A stretch of DNA of 9,654 nucleotides from the NCBI GenBank assembly GCA_944382805.1, contig CALWNS010000036.1, forward strand, positions 1 through 9,654, read 5' to 3'. How positions within the stretch are numbered: the first letter of the stretch is position 1; the number at the start of each line of letters is the position of its first letter. Of the stretch, positions 1 through 5,563 are shown in pieces. Below the pieces are notes generated by a model that saw only the letters and a list, made by a program, of their open reading frames with translations, searched no databases and was not told the DNA's origin. The translations under genes were made by a program, and so were the position numbers. This DNA comes from an uncultured Gemmiger sp. (GTDB taxonomy: Bacteria > Bacillota > Clostridia > Oscillospirales > Ruminococcaceae).

Positions 1-2
1 CC

Positions 3-314
3 CTGGCGGGCATGAAGCTGGACACCACCGTGGCGCTCATCACCGACGGCCGGTTCTCCGGGGCGTCCCGTGGCGCGGCCATCGGCCACGTCAGCCCGGA
101 AGCGGCCTCCGGCGGGCCCATCGGCCTCATCAAGGAGGGGGACACCATCGAGATCGACATCCCCAACGCCTCCATCACCCTGCATGTCAGCGACGAGGAG
201 CTGGCGGCCCGCAAAGCGGCCTACCAGGCCCCCGAACCCAACGTCAAGAGCGGCTGGCTGGCCCGGTATGCCCGTATGGTCACCTCTGCCAACCTGGGCG
301 CGGTGCTGCGCTGA
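3..314 (+). CDS. ilvD: Dihydroxy-acid dehydratase, C-terminal fragment (5' end outside window)
   Basis: IlvD is an Fe-S enzyme that dehydrates 2,3-dihydroxy-3-methylbutanoate and its valerate homologue in cytoplasmic branched-chain amino-acid synthesis. Only about the last 103 residues are visible. The frame is open from base 3, so the ATG at 12 is an internal Met and not the start; the family is usually about 550-570 residues. The fragment carries the characteristic C-terminal block TDGRFSGASRGAAIGHVSPEA, followed by GGPIGLIKEGDTIEIDIP. This is the conserved substrate and cofactor region of the IlvD/Edd family. The normal-looking end, with a terminator about 40 bases downstream, argues for an intact gene. 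The paralogue Edd (phosphogluconate dehydratase) is less likely because the GHVSPEA and EIDIP wording is IlvD-like. Neighbouring ilv genes, if any, lie to the left of the window. Confidence 0.93.
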   Translation: MAGMKLDTTVALITDGRFSGASRGAAIGHVSPEAASGGPIGLIKEGDTIEIDIPNASITLHVSDEELAARKAAYQAPEPNVKSGWLARYARMVTSANLGAVLR

Positions 315-355
315 TTTTACCCTTTTCACAGCCAAAGAAAAGATCCTGCCTGTTT

Positions 356-384
356 GGGCCGCGCCGCAAGGCGCGGCCCTTTTT
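356..384 (+). terminator. Intrinsic terminator of ilvD
   Basis: A perfect 10-bp GC stem (356-365 with 370-379) closes a GCAA tetraloop and is followed directly by five T residues (380-384). It lies 41 bases after the ilvD stop and probably insulates the repeat array downstream from ilvD read-through. Confidence 0.93.
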
Positions 385-399
385 GCGGTGTGGCGCCCC

Positions 400-450
400 A
401 GGGCTCCCCTATGTAAGGGGAGCTGGCGCCGAAGGCGACTGAGGGGTTGT
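400..450 (+). repeat. Short hairpin repeat, copy A
   Basis: An 8-bp perfect stem (403-410 with 416-423, five-base loop) is followed by a second, imperfect stem around a GAA loop (425-430 with 434-439, one mismatch) and the tail ACTGAGGGGTTGT. It shares this layout and tail with copies B, C and D. From memory, similar CTCCCCT...AGGGGAG...GAGGGGTT elements are common between genes of Faecalibacterium-type genomes; I cannot verify that here. Confidence 0.85.
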
Positions 451-540
451 TTTGCCGCCCGGCTGCCGGGGAGGATCGGCTGGCAGCCTTCCTTTTTGGC
501 AAACGGTCGGTTTCCTGACAAACGGTATCTGCCGCGGAGG

Positions 541-676
541 CTTTCCTTTTCGTGCCCGAAAAGGAAACGAAAAGGGCCCGCCGTTCCGATGCGGCGGCCG
601 CCGGCTGGGGCTGCGGCCCCAGACCCCGAGATGCGGCCACCTTGCGACGGCCTACTCAGGTCCTGGGGGACCTGAG
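541..676 (+). repeat. Hairpin-rich repeat core, + copy
   Basis: Four successive hairpins are visible: H1, 542-552 with 557-567 (11 bp perfect, loop TGCC); H2, 578-583 with 592-597 (CCGCCG/CGGCGG); H3, 605-611 with 616-622 (CTGGGGC/GCCCCAG); H4, 655-663 with 668-676 (CTCAGGTCC/GGACCTGAG). The counterpart on the other strand (1033-896) has a hairpin at each of the same four positions. No start codon with a ribosome-binding site opens a plausible ORF here, so it reads as a structured RNA or DNA element. Confidence 0.82.
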
Positions 677-707
677 CAAGGAATGGATTTGAATGGTACT
701 TCCGAAA

Positions 708-754
708 AGCCTCCCCTGTGCAAGGGGAGGTGCCGCACAGCGGCGGAGGGGTTG
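708..754 (+). repeat. Short hairpin repeat, copy B
   Basis: An 8-bp stem (710-717 with 723-730) has its outer pair swapped relative to copies A and C (CCTCCCCT/AGGGGAGG instead of GCTCCCCT/AGGGGAGC), so pairing is kept. It is followed by a second perfect 5-bp stem (732-736 with 740-744) and the tail GAGGGGTTG. It closes unit 1. Confidence 0.85.
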
Positions 755-800
755 TAAACCATGCCTGATTTCCCGTTACCGGGCAATACTGTCAAGTCTC

Positions 801-851
801 CAACCCCTCAGTCGGCCTTCCGGCCGCCAGCTCCCCTTGCACAGGGGAGCC
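801..851 (-). repeat. Short hairpin repeat, copy C
   Basis: Inverted copy of the family. On the + strand the main stem is 830-837 with 843-850 (GCTCCCCT/AGGGGAGC). The second stem surrounds a CTTCCGG-type loop (about 813-828) and the CAACCCCTCAG tail is at 801-811. It is closest to copy A in the main stem and to copy B in the loop (GTGCA on the minus strand). Confidence 0.85.
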
Positions 852-895
852 TTCAGCAGCTGCTATTGGAAAATGGTTTTTAATCCTTTTCCTTG

Positions 896-1033
896 TTCAC
901 CGGGCCCCAGGCCGGTGAATAGGCCGTCCCGGCAGGGGTGGCCGCATATGGGTCCAGGGTTGAAAACCCTGGTCGGCGTCCACCGCGTCGAAACGGTGGG
1001 ACTTTTCGCTTCCTTTTGGTCACAAAAGGAAGG
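896..1033 (-). repeat. Hairpin-rich repeat core, - copy
   Basis: Counterpart of the 541-676 core. In + coordinates the stems are H1, 1009-1018 with 1023-1032 (CTTCCTTTTG/CAAAAGGAAG); H2, 980-985 with 994-999 (CCACCG/CGGTGG); H3, 954-961 with 965-972 (CCAGGGTT/AACCCTGG); H4, 896-903 with 912-919 (TTCACCGG/CCGGTGAA). All are perfect. The stem sequences of H2, H3 and H4 differ from the + copy while pairing is preserved. The strings GCGAAAAG and ATGCGGCCACC are near-identical anchors between the copies. Confidence 0.82.
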
Positions 1034-1076
1034 ACTGAACGGGTGCCAGCCGCTTGCCAAGAAGCAAGAGGCAAAC

Positions 1077-1115
1077 CAACCCCACCGCCGCTGCGCGGCA
1101 CCTCCCCGTTTGCAT
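1077..1115 (-). repeat. Short hairpin repeat, degenerate copy D
   Basis: The minus strand reads GCAAACGGGGAGG, a second stem (GCCGC/GCGGC), then GGTGGGGTTGG, as in copy B. The left arm of the main stem is missing or scrambled (1116-1125 is CCTTCCCGTT), so the 8-bp hairpin no longer forms. Its outer end runs into the promoter of the transporter gene. Confidence 0.65.
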
Positions 1116-1137
1116 CCTTCCCGTTTCGTGGTATAAT
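1109..1137 (+). promoter_or_regulatory. Promoter of the MFS transporter/phosphatase operon
   Basis: A consensus -10 TATAAT lies at 1132-1137. The best -35 is weak: TTTGCA at 1109-1114 with a 17-base spacer (or TTGCAT, 16 bases), and it lies inside repeat copy D. A GGCCC/GGGCC dyad with a four-base loop (1138-1151) sits directly after the -10 across the expected start site. It could be an operator, but there is no further support for that. Confidence 0.65.
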
Positions 1138-1194
1138 GGCCCACATGGGCCCGCGGGGCCGTCAAAATCCAGAAAAGTGGGAGAGATACGTTTT

Positions 1195-2373
1195 ATGGCA
1201 TCCCTGTTATTGCCGCTCATCTATCTGGCCTTCATCAGCCTGGGCCTGCCCGACGCCCTGCTGGGGTCCGCCTGGCCCAGCATGTACACCCAGATGGGGG
1301 CGGACCTGTCCTGGGCGGGCATCGTCTCCATGATCATCTCCGCCTGCACCATCCTGTCCAGCCTGGCCAGCGCCCGGCTCAACATCGCCCTGGGCACCGG
1401 CAAGGTCACCGCCTACAGCGTGCTGCTCACCGCCGTGGCCCTGCTGGGATTTTCCTTCAGCGGGCGGTTCTGGCAGCTCTGCCTGTGGGCCATCCCCTAC
1501 GGCCTGGGCGCCGGCAGTGTGGACGCCGCCCTCAACAACTATGTGTCCCTCCACTATGAAAGCCGCCACATGAGCTGGCTGCACTGCATGTGGGGCGTGG
1601 GTGCCAGCATCGGGCCCATCATCATGGGCCGGGCCCTGGCCGGGGGCGCCTGGCAGGGCGGCTACCGCACCATCGCGGTGCTGCAGTTCGTGCTCACCGC
1701 CGTGCTGCTGTTCAGCCTGCGGTTGTGGAAAAGCCCCCGGCAGACCCTGGACGGCGCCGACTTCACCCCCCAACAGCGGTCCATCCCCGAACTGCTCCGC
1801 CTGCCCGGGGTGCGCCAGGTGGTGACCTGCTTCTTCTGCTACTGCGCCCTGGAAGCCACCGCCGGCATGTGGGCCGCCAGCTACTGCACCGTGGCCCGGG
1901 GCATCGACGCCGAAACCGCCGCTTCCTGGGCCAGCCTGTTCTATCTGGGCATCACGGTGGGCCGGGGCGTCTGCGGCTTCCTGACCATGAAAATCAACGA
2001 CCAGAACATGATCCGCCTGGGCCAGGCGCTGATCGCGGCGGGCATTGTGCTGATCCTGGCGCCGCTGGGGCAGGGCACGCTGTTCGCGGGCCTGATCACG
2101 GTGGGCCTGGGCTGCGCGCCCATCTACCCCAGCATCATCCACGAAACGCCCATCAACTTTGGCCGCGAAGTCAGTATGTCGATGACCGGCCTGCAGATGG
2201 CCACCGCCTATGTGGGCAGCTGCCTGGTGCCGCCGCTGTTCGGCGTGCTGGCGCAGTATGTTGCGCCGGCGCTCTACCCGTGGTTCTTGGCGGCCATCCT
2301 GGTGCTGATGTTCGTCATGGCCGAAAGCCTGCACCGCCGCACGGCCCACCGCCGCGGCCTGCCGACCGAATAA
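1195..2373 (+). CDS. Major facilitator superfamily transporter
   Basis: A 392-residue integral membrane protein, the usual length for a 12-helix MFS permease. The chosen start has GTGGGAGAG at 1177-1185, about 9 bases upstream, and lies after the promoter. The frame extends further upstream to 1054, but that would begin inside the repeat and ahead of the -10. Hydrophobic segments alternate throughout: the N-terminal half (residues about 3-176) has GLPDALLGSAWP after helix 1 and the GLGAGSVDAALNNY block at 103-116; a charged central loop (about 178-205) precedes the second half (207-377); the C-terminus is basic (LHRRTAHRR). There is no cleavable signal peptide. The substrate cannot be read from sequence; the GLPDALLGSAWP and GAGSVDAALN wording resembles MFS members annotated as sugar or drug transporters. 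Codon use changes abruptly near base 2026 (codon 278). Stop codon to next start is 19 bases, so it is probably cotranscribed with the phosphatase. Confidence 0.9.
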   Translation: MASLLLPLIYLAFISLGLPDALLGSAWPSMYTQMGADLSWAGIVSMIISACTILSSLASARLNIALGTGKVTAYSVLLTAVALLGFSFSGRFWQLCLWAIPYGLGAGSVDAALNNYVSLHYESRHMSWLHCMWGVGASIGPIIMGRALAGGAWQGGYRTIAVLQFVLTAVLLFSLRLWKSPRQTLDGADFTPQQRSIPELLRLPGVRQVVTCFFCYCALEATAGMWAASYCTVARGIDAETAASWASLFYLGITVGRGVCGFLTMKINDQNMIRLGQALIAAGIVLILAPLGQGTLFAGLITVGLGCAPIYPSIIHETPINFGREVSMSMTGLQMATAYVGSCLVPPLFGVLAQYVAPALYPWFLAAILVLMFVMAESLHRRTAHRRGLPTE

Positions 2374-2392
2374 AACCGGAAAGGGGAACACC

Positions 2393-2932
2393 ATGGCCGC
2401 TACACTGTATTTTACCCGCCACGGCGAGACGATCTGGAACGCCGAAAACAAGATCTGCGGCGCGACCGATATCGCCCTGACCCCGCGCGGCCATGCCCAG
2501 GCCGAAGAACTGGGCCGCGCGCTGGCGCAGCAGGGCCTGCCGGTCGACCTGATCCTCACCTCGCCGCTGGTCCGCGCGCAGGATACCGCCCGCCACATCG
2601 CCGCCGCCACCGGCTGGCCGCTGCGGGCGGAACCGCGCCTGCGCGAACAAAACTTCGGCTGCTTTGAGGGTTCGGCCCGCAACGGCGCGGCATTCCGCGC
2701 GGCCAAGCTCTGCTTTGCGCAGGACTTTGGCGGCAGCGGCGAATCGATGTTCCGGGCCGCCGCGCGCGTCTACGCCCTGCTGGACGAACTGCGCGCCGGC
2801 GACAAGACCTGTTTGCTGGTGGCGCACAACGGCATCGCCCGCATCGTGCATTCCTATTTTAACGAGCTGAGCAACGAGGAATTCGCCGCTTTCGGCATCC
2901 GCAACTGCGAACTGCGGACCTATCATTTTTGA
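2393..2932 (+). CDS. Histidine phosphatase family protein (phosphoglycerate-mutase-like)
   Basis: A 179-residue cytoplasmic protein of the branch-1 histidine phosphatase superfamily. The family motif TRHGET places the phosphorylated His at residue 10. The candidate acid is Glu85 in LREQNFG, and the second conserved His is His145 in LLVAHNG. The TSPLVRAQDTA block holds the conserved Arg of the phosphate pocket. The length fits small GpmB/CobC-type phosphatases and is short of true GpmA mutases (about 230-250). The start is supported by AAGGGGA at 2381-2387, five bases upstream. The substrate is not deducible: family members act on sugar phosphates, alpha-ribazole phosphate or nucleotides. It follows the MFS gene by 19 bases, so it might act on what that transporter handles; that is inference only. 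Nothing appears broken. Confidence 0.92.
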   Translation: MAATLYFTRHGETIWNAENKICGATDIALTPRGHAQAEELGRALAQQGLPVDLILTSPLVRAQDTARHIAAATGWPLRAEPRLREQNFGCFEGSARNGAAFRAAKLCFAQDFGGSGESMFRAAARVYALLDELRAGDKTCLLVAHNGIARIVHSYFNELSNEEFAAFGIRNCELRTYHF

Positions 2933-2936
2933 AACA

Positions 2937-2976
2937 AAGCGCCCCTGCGGCGGGATTTTCCGCCGCAGGGGCGCTT
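2937..2976. terminator. Shared convergent terminator, phosphatase (+) / aroF (-)
   Basis: A 17-bp perfect stem (2937-2953 with 2960-2976) around a GATTTT loop sits between converging genes, 4 bases after the phosphatase stop and 13 bases beyond the aroF stop. Read on the minus strand the stem ends GCGCTTTGTTTC, a fair T-rich tail. Read on the plus strand only TT follows, so it should work better for aroF but can block both. Confidence 0.88.
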
Positions 2977-2989
2977 GGCGCGTACAGGG

Positions 2990-4009
2990 TCAGTTCAGTT
3001 TTTTGCCAAAGAATTCCAGCTCCGGCCGCAGCACGCCCATCAGTTCGTCGAACTGGTCGGGCGTCAGGCTCTGCGCGCCGTCGCTCTTGGCGCGGGCGGG
3101 GTCGTTGTGTACTTCGATCATCAGCCCGTCGGCCCCCACGGCCACGGCCGCCTTGGCCAGGGCCGGCACCATAAAGGCGATGCCCGCCGCGTGGCTGGGG
3201 TCCACGACCACCGGCAGGTGGGTCATGCTTTTCAGCATCGGCACGGCGGCCAGGTCCAGCGTGTTGCGCATACTCGGCTCAAAGGTGCGGATGCCCCGCT
3301 CGCACAGCACCACGTTGGGGTTGCCTTCGGCCATGATGTACTCGGCGCTCATCACCAGCTCCTCCAGCGTGTTGGCCAGCCCGCGCTTGAGCAGCACCGG
3401 CGTTTGGGTGCGGCCCACGGCCTTCAGCAGTTCAAAGTTCTGCATATTGCGCGCGCCGATCTGGATCATATCCACCCCGCGCTGCAAAAACAGCGGGATG
3501 TGCTCGCTGTTCATCAGCTCGGTCACAATGGGCTGCCCGGTGGCCGCGCGCGCGGCCGCCAGCAGGTCCAGCCCCTCGGCCCGCAGCCCCTGGAAACTGT
3601 AGGGGCTGGTGCGCGGCTTGAACGCCCCGCCGCGCAGGATCGAAGCCCCGGCCGCCTGTACGCGGCGGGCCACCAGCGTGATCTGCTCCGCGCTTTCCAC
3701 GCTGCAGGGGCCGGCCATCACGGCGAACGCCCCGCCGCCGATCTTGTGCCCGCCGACCTCCACCACCGTATCGTCCGGGTGGAACTTGCGGTTGGCCTTT
3801 TTGTACGGTTCCGAAACGCGGCGGCAGGTCTTGACCACGGGGTTGGCCAGCACCCAGCTTTCGCTCACCGACTTGGTATCGCCGATCAGCCCCAGGATAT
3901 GCGTATCGCTGCCCACCGAATCGTTGATCGTAAGGCCCATGCTTTGCAGTTCGCGGCAAAACGCCTGTACGGCCGCGGGGGCGGCGTTGTCTTTTAATAC
4001 GATGATCAT
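2990..4009 (-). CDS. aroF: 3-deoxy-7-phosphoheptulonate (DAHP) synthase, type Iβ
   Basis: Condenses phosphoenolpyruvate with erythrose 4-phosphate, the first step of the shikimate pathway to aromatic amino acids. The product is 339 residues. Residues 1-70 form the small N-terminal ferredoxin/ACT-like domain (MIIVLKDNAA...DTHILGLIGDT) found in regulated AroF/AroG members of the Iβ class. The TIM barrel follows with AGPCSVES (about 99-106), RGGAFKPRTSPYSFQG, IQIGARNMQNFELL, LLKRG, CERGIRTFE and VDPSHAAG, which contain the metal and phosphate ligands of the family. The start at 4009 is set by GGAGGAAT (4013-4020 on the minus strand). A longer in-frame ATG at 4051 lies upstream of the -10 box and cannot be in the mRNA. 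It is a single-gene unit diverging from ybaK, with likely operator dyads in its promoter. Feedback control by an aromatic amino acid via the N-terminal domain is plausible from the family but not shown. Confidence 0.95.
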   Translation of the reverse strand: MIIVLKDNAAPAAVQAFCRELQSMGLTINDSVGSDTHILGLIGDTKSVSESWVLANPVVKTCRRVSEPYKKANRKFHPDDTVVEVGGHKIGGGAFAVMAGPCSVESAEQITLVARRVQAAGASILRGGAFKPRTSPYSFQGLRAEGLDLLAAARAATGQPIVTELMNSEHIPLFLQRGVDMIQIGARNMQNFELLKAVGRTQTPVLLKRGLANTLEELVMSAEYIMAEGNPNVVLCERGIRTFEPSMRNTLDLAAVPMLKSMTHLPVVVDPSHAAGIAFMVPALAKAAVAVGADGLMIEVHNDPARAKSDGAQSLTPDQFDELMGVLRPELEFFGKKLN

Positions 4010-4041
4010 ACTATTCCTCCACGCAGATAATGTGTGGCTAT

Positions 4042-4070
4042 AGTTTAGCACTTTAATACGCTAAAGTCAA
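4042..4070 (-). promoter_or_regulatory. aroF promoter
   Basis: On the minus strand, -35 TTGACT (4070-4065), a 17-base spacer and -10 TAAACT (4047-4042). The expected start site is near 4035, leaving a leader of about 25 bases with the ribosome-binding site. Overlapping dyads cover the spacer and both boxes. Confidence 0.75.
4044..4067. promoter_or_regulatory. Candidate operator: two overlapping dyads
   Basis: Two interlocked inverted repeats occupy the aroF core promoter: TTTAGC (4044-4049) with GCTAAA (4060-4065), ten bases apart, and ACTTTA (4050-4055) with TAAAGT (4062-4067), six bases apart. The placement suits a repressor that blocks RNA polymerase. I cannot match it confidently to a known TrpR- or TyrR-type box. 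The ybaK -35 starts only 10 bases away, so the same protein could affect both directions. Confidence 0.45.
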
Positions 4071-4076
4071 CCCGCC

Positions 4077-4105
4077 TTTACAACGCGGCCGCCCCGCCGT
4101 ATAAT
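4077..4105 (+). promoter_or_regulatory. ybaK-rsuA promoter
   Basis: TTTACA (4077-4082), a 17-base spacer and TATAAT (4100-4105), one mismatch from the sigma-A consensus. It is back to back with the aroF promoter, the two -35 boxes being six bases apart. Confidence 0.87.
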
Positions 4106-4136
4106 AGGGGCAGAAAACCGAACAAAGGAGAAACTT

Positions 4137-4637
4137 ATGGGCAAAGAAGCCAAAACCAACGCCATGCGCCTGCTGGAGCGCGCCGGCATCGCCTATACCG
4201 CCCACGAATACCCCCACGCCGCGGGCGAAGCCGTGGATGGCGTCACGGTGGCCCGCCTGACCGGGCGCGACCCGGCCTGCGTGTTCAAGACCCTGGTCAC
4301 CCAGGGGGCCGACCGCAATTATTATGTGTTCGTCATCCCGGTGGCGGCGGAGCTGGACCTGAAAAAGGCCGCCAGGGCCGCCGGGGTCAAAAGCGTCGCT
4401 ATGCTGCACGTGGCCGATCTGCTCAAGGTCACCGGCTATGTGCGCGGCGGCTGCAGCCCCGTGGGCATGAAAAAGCAGTACAAGACCGTGTTTGACCAAA
4501 GCTGCCTGGCGCAGCCGGCGATCCTGGTCTCGGCCGGGCGCATCGGCACGCAGATCGAAGCCGCCCCGGCCGACCTTCTGGCGGCGGTGCGCGGCACGGC
4601 GGCGGCCATCACCCAGGATGCGGGGGCCGGCGCATGA
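4137..4637 (+). CDS. ybaK: Cys-tRNA(Pro)/Cys-tRNA(Cys) deacylase, YbaK/EbsC family
   Basis: A 166-residue cytoplasmic protein of the YbaK/EbsC branch, which removes cysteine mis-attached to tRNA(Pro) after prolyl-tRNA synthetase errors. Visible family marks are TNAMRLLERAGIAYTAHEY at the N-terminus, CVFKTLV with the conserved active-site Lys at residue 51, and GGCSPVGMKK at 104-113, the GxxSP loop of the substrate pocket. Length matches family members (about 155-165). The start has AAAGGAG at 4124-4130, six bases upstream. Its stop overlaps the next start by four bases (ATGA), so it is translationally coupled to rsuA; both proteins serve translation. The last residues (TQDAGAGA) are low-complexity and probably unstructured. 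Free-standing ProX and the synthetase INS domain are relatives, but the GxxSP wording favours YbaK. Confidence 0.94.
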   Translation: MGKEAKTNAMRLLERAGIAYTAHEYPHAAGEAVDGVTVARLTGRDPACVFKTLVTQGADRNYYVFVIPVAAELDLKKAARAAGVKSVAMLHVADLLKVTGYVRGGCSPVGMKKQYKTVFDQSCLAQPAILVSAGRIGTQIEAAPADLLAAVRGTAAAITQDAGAGA

Positions 4638-5368
4638 TGCGGCTGGATAAGTACCTGGCCGAGCGCCTGGGCCTGACCCGCAGCGAAAGCCGCCGCAAGA
4701 TCGCCGCCGGCGCGGTGGCGGTGGACGGCGCGGTCTGCAGGCAGGCCGACGCCAAGCTGGACGAAAACGCCGCACAGGTCACGGTGGACGGCCGCCCGCT
4801 GGGCGGCGCCTACGAAAAATATGTGTACCTGATGCTCAACAAGCCCGCCGGGGTGGTCAGCGCCAGCCGCGATGCGCGCGAGGTGACGGTGGCCGACCTG
4901 GCCGCGGCCGCCTACCCGCGGCGGCAGCTGTTCCCGGCCGGCCGGCTGGACAAGACCAGCACCGGCTTTGTGCTGCTGACCGACGACGGGGCCTTTGCGC
5001 ACGACATCCTGGCCCCGGCCCGCCATGTGGAAAAAACCTACCTTGTACGGCTGGACACGCCGCTCACCGCCGCCATGCAGGCCGGCTTTGCCGCCGGCGT
5101 CACGCTGGCGGACGGCACCCGCCTGGCCCCGGCCGCGGCCGAACCGGCAGGGGAGGACCCCTGCTGTGTGCGCGTTACGCTGCGCCAGGGCGTTTACCAC
5201 CAGATCAAGCGGATGTTCGGCGTGTACGGCGCGGGGGTCGAAGCGCTGCACCGGCTGGCCATCGGCCCCGTAACGCTGGACCCGGCGCTGGCCCCCGGCG
5301 CCTGGCGGCCGCTGACCGCCGCGGAGCTGGCGGCGCTGCGCGCAGCGGGCGGCAAAACTTCCCGCTGA
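4634..5368 (+). CDS. rsuA: 16S rRNA pseudouridine synthase, RsuA family
   Basis: A 244-residue RNA-modifying enzyme. Residues about 2-50 form an S4 RNA-binding domain (MRLDKYLAERLGLTRSESRR...VAVDG). The catalytic domain contains LNKPAGVVSA (68-77) and PAGRLDKTSTGFVLLTDDG, with catalytic Asp106 in GRLD. Near the C-terminus, GVYHQIKRMFGVYGAGVEALHRL is the typical RluB/RsuA block. The expected reaction is U to pseudouridine at 16S position 516; RluB/E/F relatives modify 23S rRNA, and the single TDDG and short C-terminus favour RsuA. Length is close to E. coli RsuA (231). The start overlaps the ybaK stop (ATGA at 4634-4637); a second ATG follows immediately at 4637. No separate ribosome-binding site is obvious, consistent with coupling. 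A terminator follows 36 bases after the stop. Confidence 0.92.
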   Translation: MMRLDKYLAERLGLTRSESRRKIAAGAVAVDGAVCRQADAKLDENAAQVTVDGRPLGGAYEKYVYLMLNKPAGVVSASRDAREVTVADLAAAAYPRRQLFPAGRLDKTSTGFVLLTDDGAFAHDILAPARHVEKTYLVRLDTPLTAAMQAGFAAGVTLADGTRLAPAAAEPAGEDPCCVRVTLRQGVYHQIKRMFGVYGAGVEALHRLAIGPVTLDPALAPGAWRPLTAAELAALRAAGGKTSR

Positions 5369-5401
5369 TTTGTTCAAAAACCGTTCAAAAAGATGTTGTA
5401 C

Positions 5402-5437
5402 AATGCGTACAGGGCTACGGCCCCGTGCGCATTTTTT
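5402..5437 (+). terminator. Intrinsic terminator of ybaK-rsuA
   Basis: The stem 5405-5415 with 5420-5430 has 11 pairs, including one A/C mismatch and one T·G wobble, around a TACG loop, followed by ATTTTTT (5431-5437). The A/T flank can extend the pairing to 5402. A further small GC hairpin (5441-5456) lies just beyond it. Confidence 0.88.
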
Positions 5438-5460
5438 CGTGCGCCGGCCCCGGCGCGGGC

Positions 5461-5489
5461 TTGCAAATTTCGCCCGCCTGCGTTACAAT
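5461..5489 (+). promoter_or_regulatory. Promoter of the activase operon
   Basis: TTGCAA (5461-5466), a 17-base spacer and TACAAT (5484-5489). The leader of about 65 bases can form a GCCGCC/GGCGGC stem (5499-5504 with 5522-5527) and a short TCCC/GGGA stem (5541-5544 with 5550-5553) that covers part of the ribosome-binding site GGGAGG at 5550-5555. Confidence 0.83.
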
Positions 5490-5563
5490 AAACTGATTGC
5501 CGCCCGTTCCTTTTTCTCTGCGGCGGCCAACCTTTTTGGATCCCACAGCGGGAGGTTTCTTGC

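Larger units (their letters stand above)
400..754 (+). repeat. Composite structured repeat unit 1
   Basis: This unit reads left to right as a short hairpin repeat (400-450), a linker containing GGCTGGCA, a hairpin-rich core (541-676), an A/T-richer stretch (about 677-707) and a second short hairpin repeat (708-754). The same order, orientation and hairpin positions recur on the opposite strand at 1115-801. No reading frame in it resembles a protein. Compared with the other copy, it carries about 50 extra bases between linker and core. I see no transposase and no obvious target-site duplication. Confidence 0.8.
801..1115 (-). repeat. Composite structured repeat unit 2 (inverted)
   Basis: Read on the minus strand from 1115 to 801, this is the same series as unit 1: degenerate short repeat D, linker with GGCTGGCA, four-hairpin core (1033-896), an A/T-richer stretch (GGAAAA ... 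TTTTCC) and short repeat C. The two units lie tail to tail, separated by 46 bases (755-800) that contain only a weak CCCG/CGGG hairpin. By eye, identity is patchy, high in the core and low elsewhere, so this is not a recent duplication. Confidence 0.8.

Noticed and set aside
755..800. A gene or site in the spacer between the two repeat units
   Set aside because: Only a 4-bp CCCG/CGGG hairpin is visible; no promoter, ORF or attachment-site signature.
400..1115. CRISPR array
   Set aside because: The repeats are self-paired, occur in both orientations, differ in sequence, and lack regular spacers or cas genes.
315..1194. Several 60-200-codon open frames in the repeat region
   Set aside because: They are Arg/Pro/Ala-rich, run through hairpins and the ilvD terminator, lack ribosome-binding sites, and overlap on both strands.
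1054..1194. Longer N-terminus for the MFS protein from 1054
   Set aside because: It would begin upstream of the TATAAT promoter and translate the repeat; ATG 1195 has a ribosome-binding site and starts directly before transmembrane helix 1.
1207..2706. A 499-codon minus-strand open frame spanning MFS and phosphatase genes
   Set aside because: It crosses two real plus-strand genes and has His/Gln/Gly-rich antisense composition.
2975..3997. A 340-codon plus-strand open frame opposite aroF
   Set aside because: It is the shadow of aroF; the minus-strand product carries all DAHP synthase motifs.
4010..4051. Longer aroF start at 4051
   Set aside because: That ATG lies upstream of the predicted -10 box, and the start at 4009 has a strong GGAGG site and the family's normal N-terminus.
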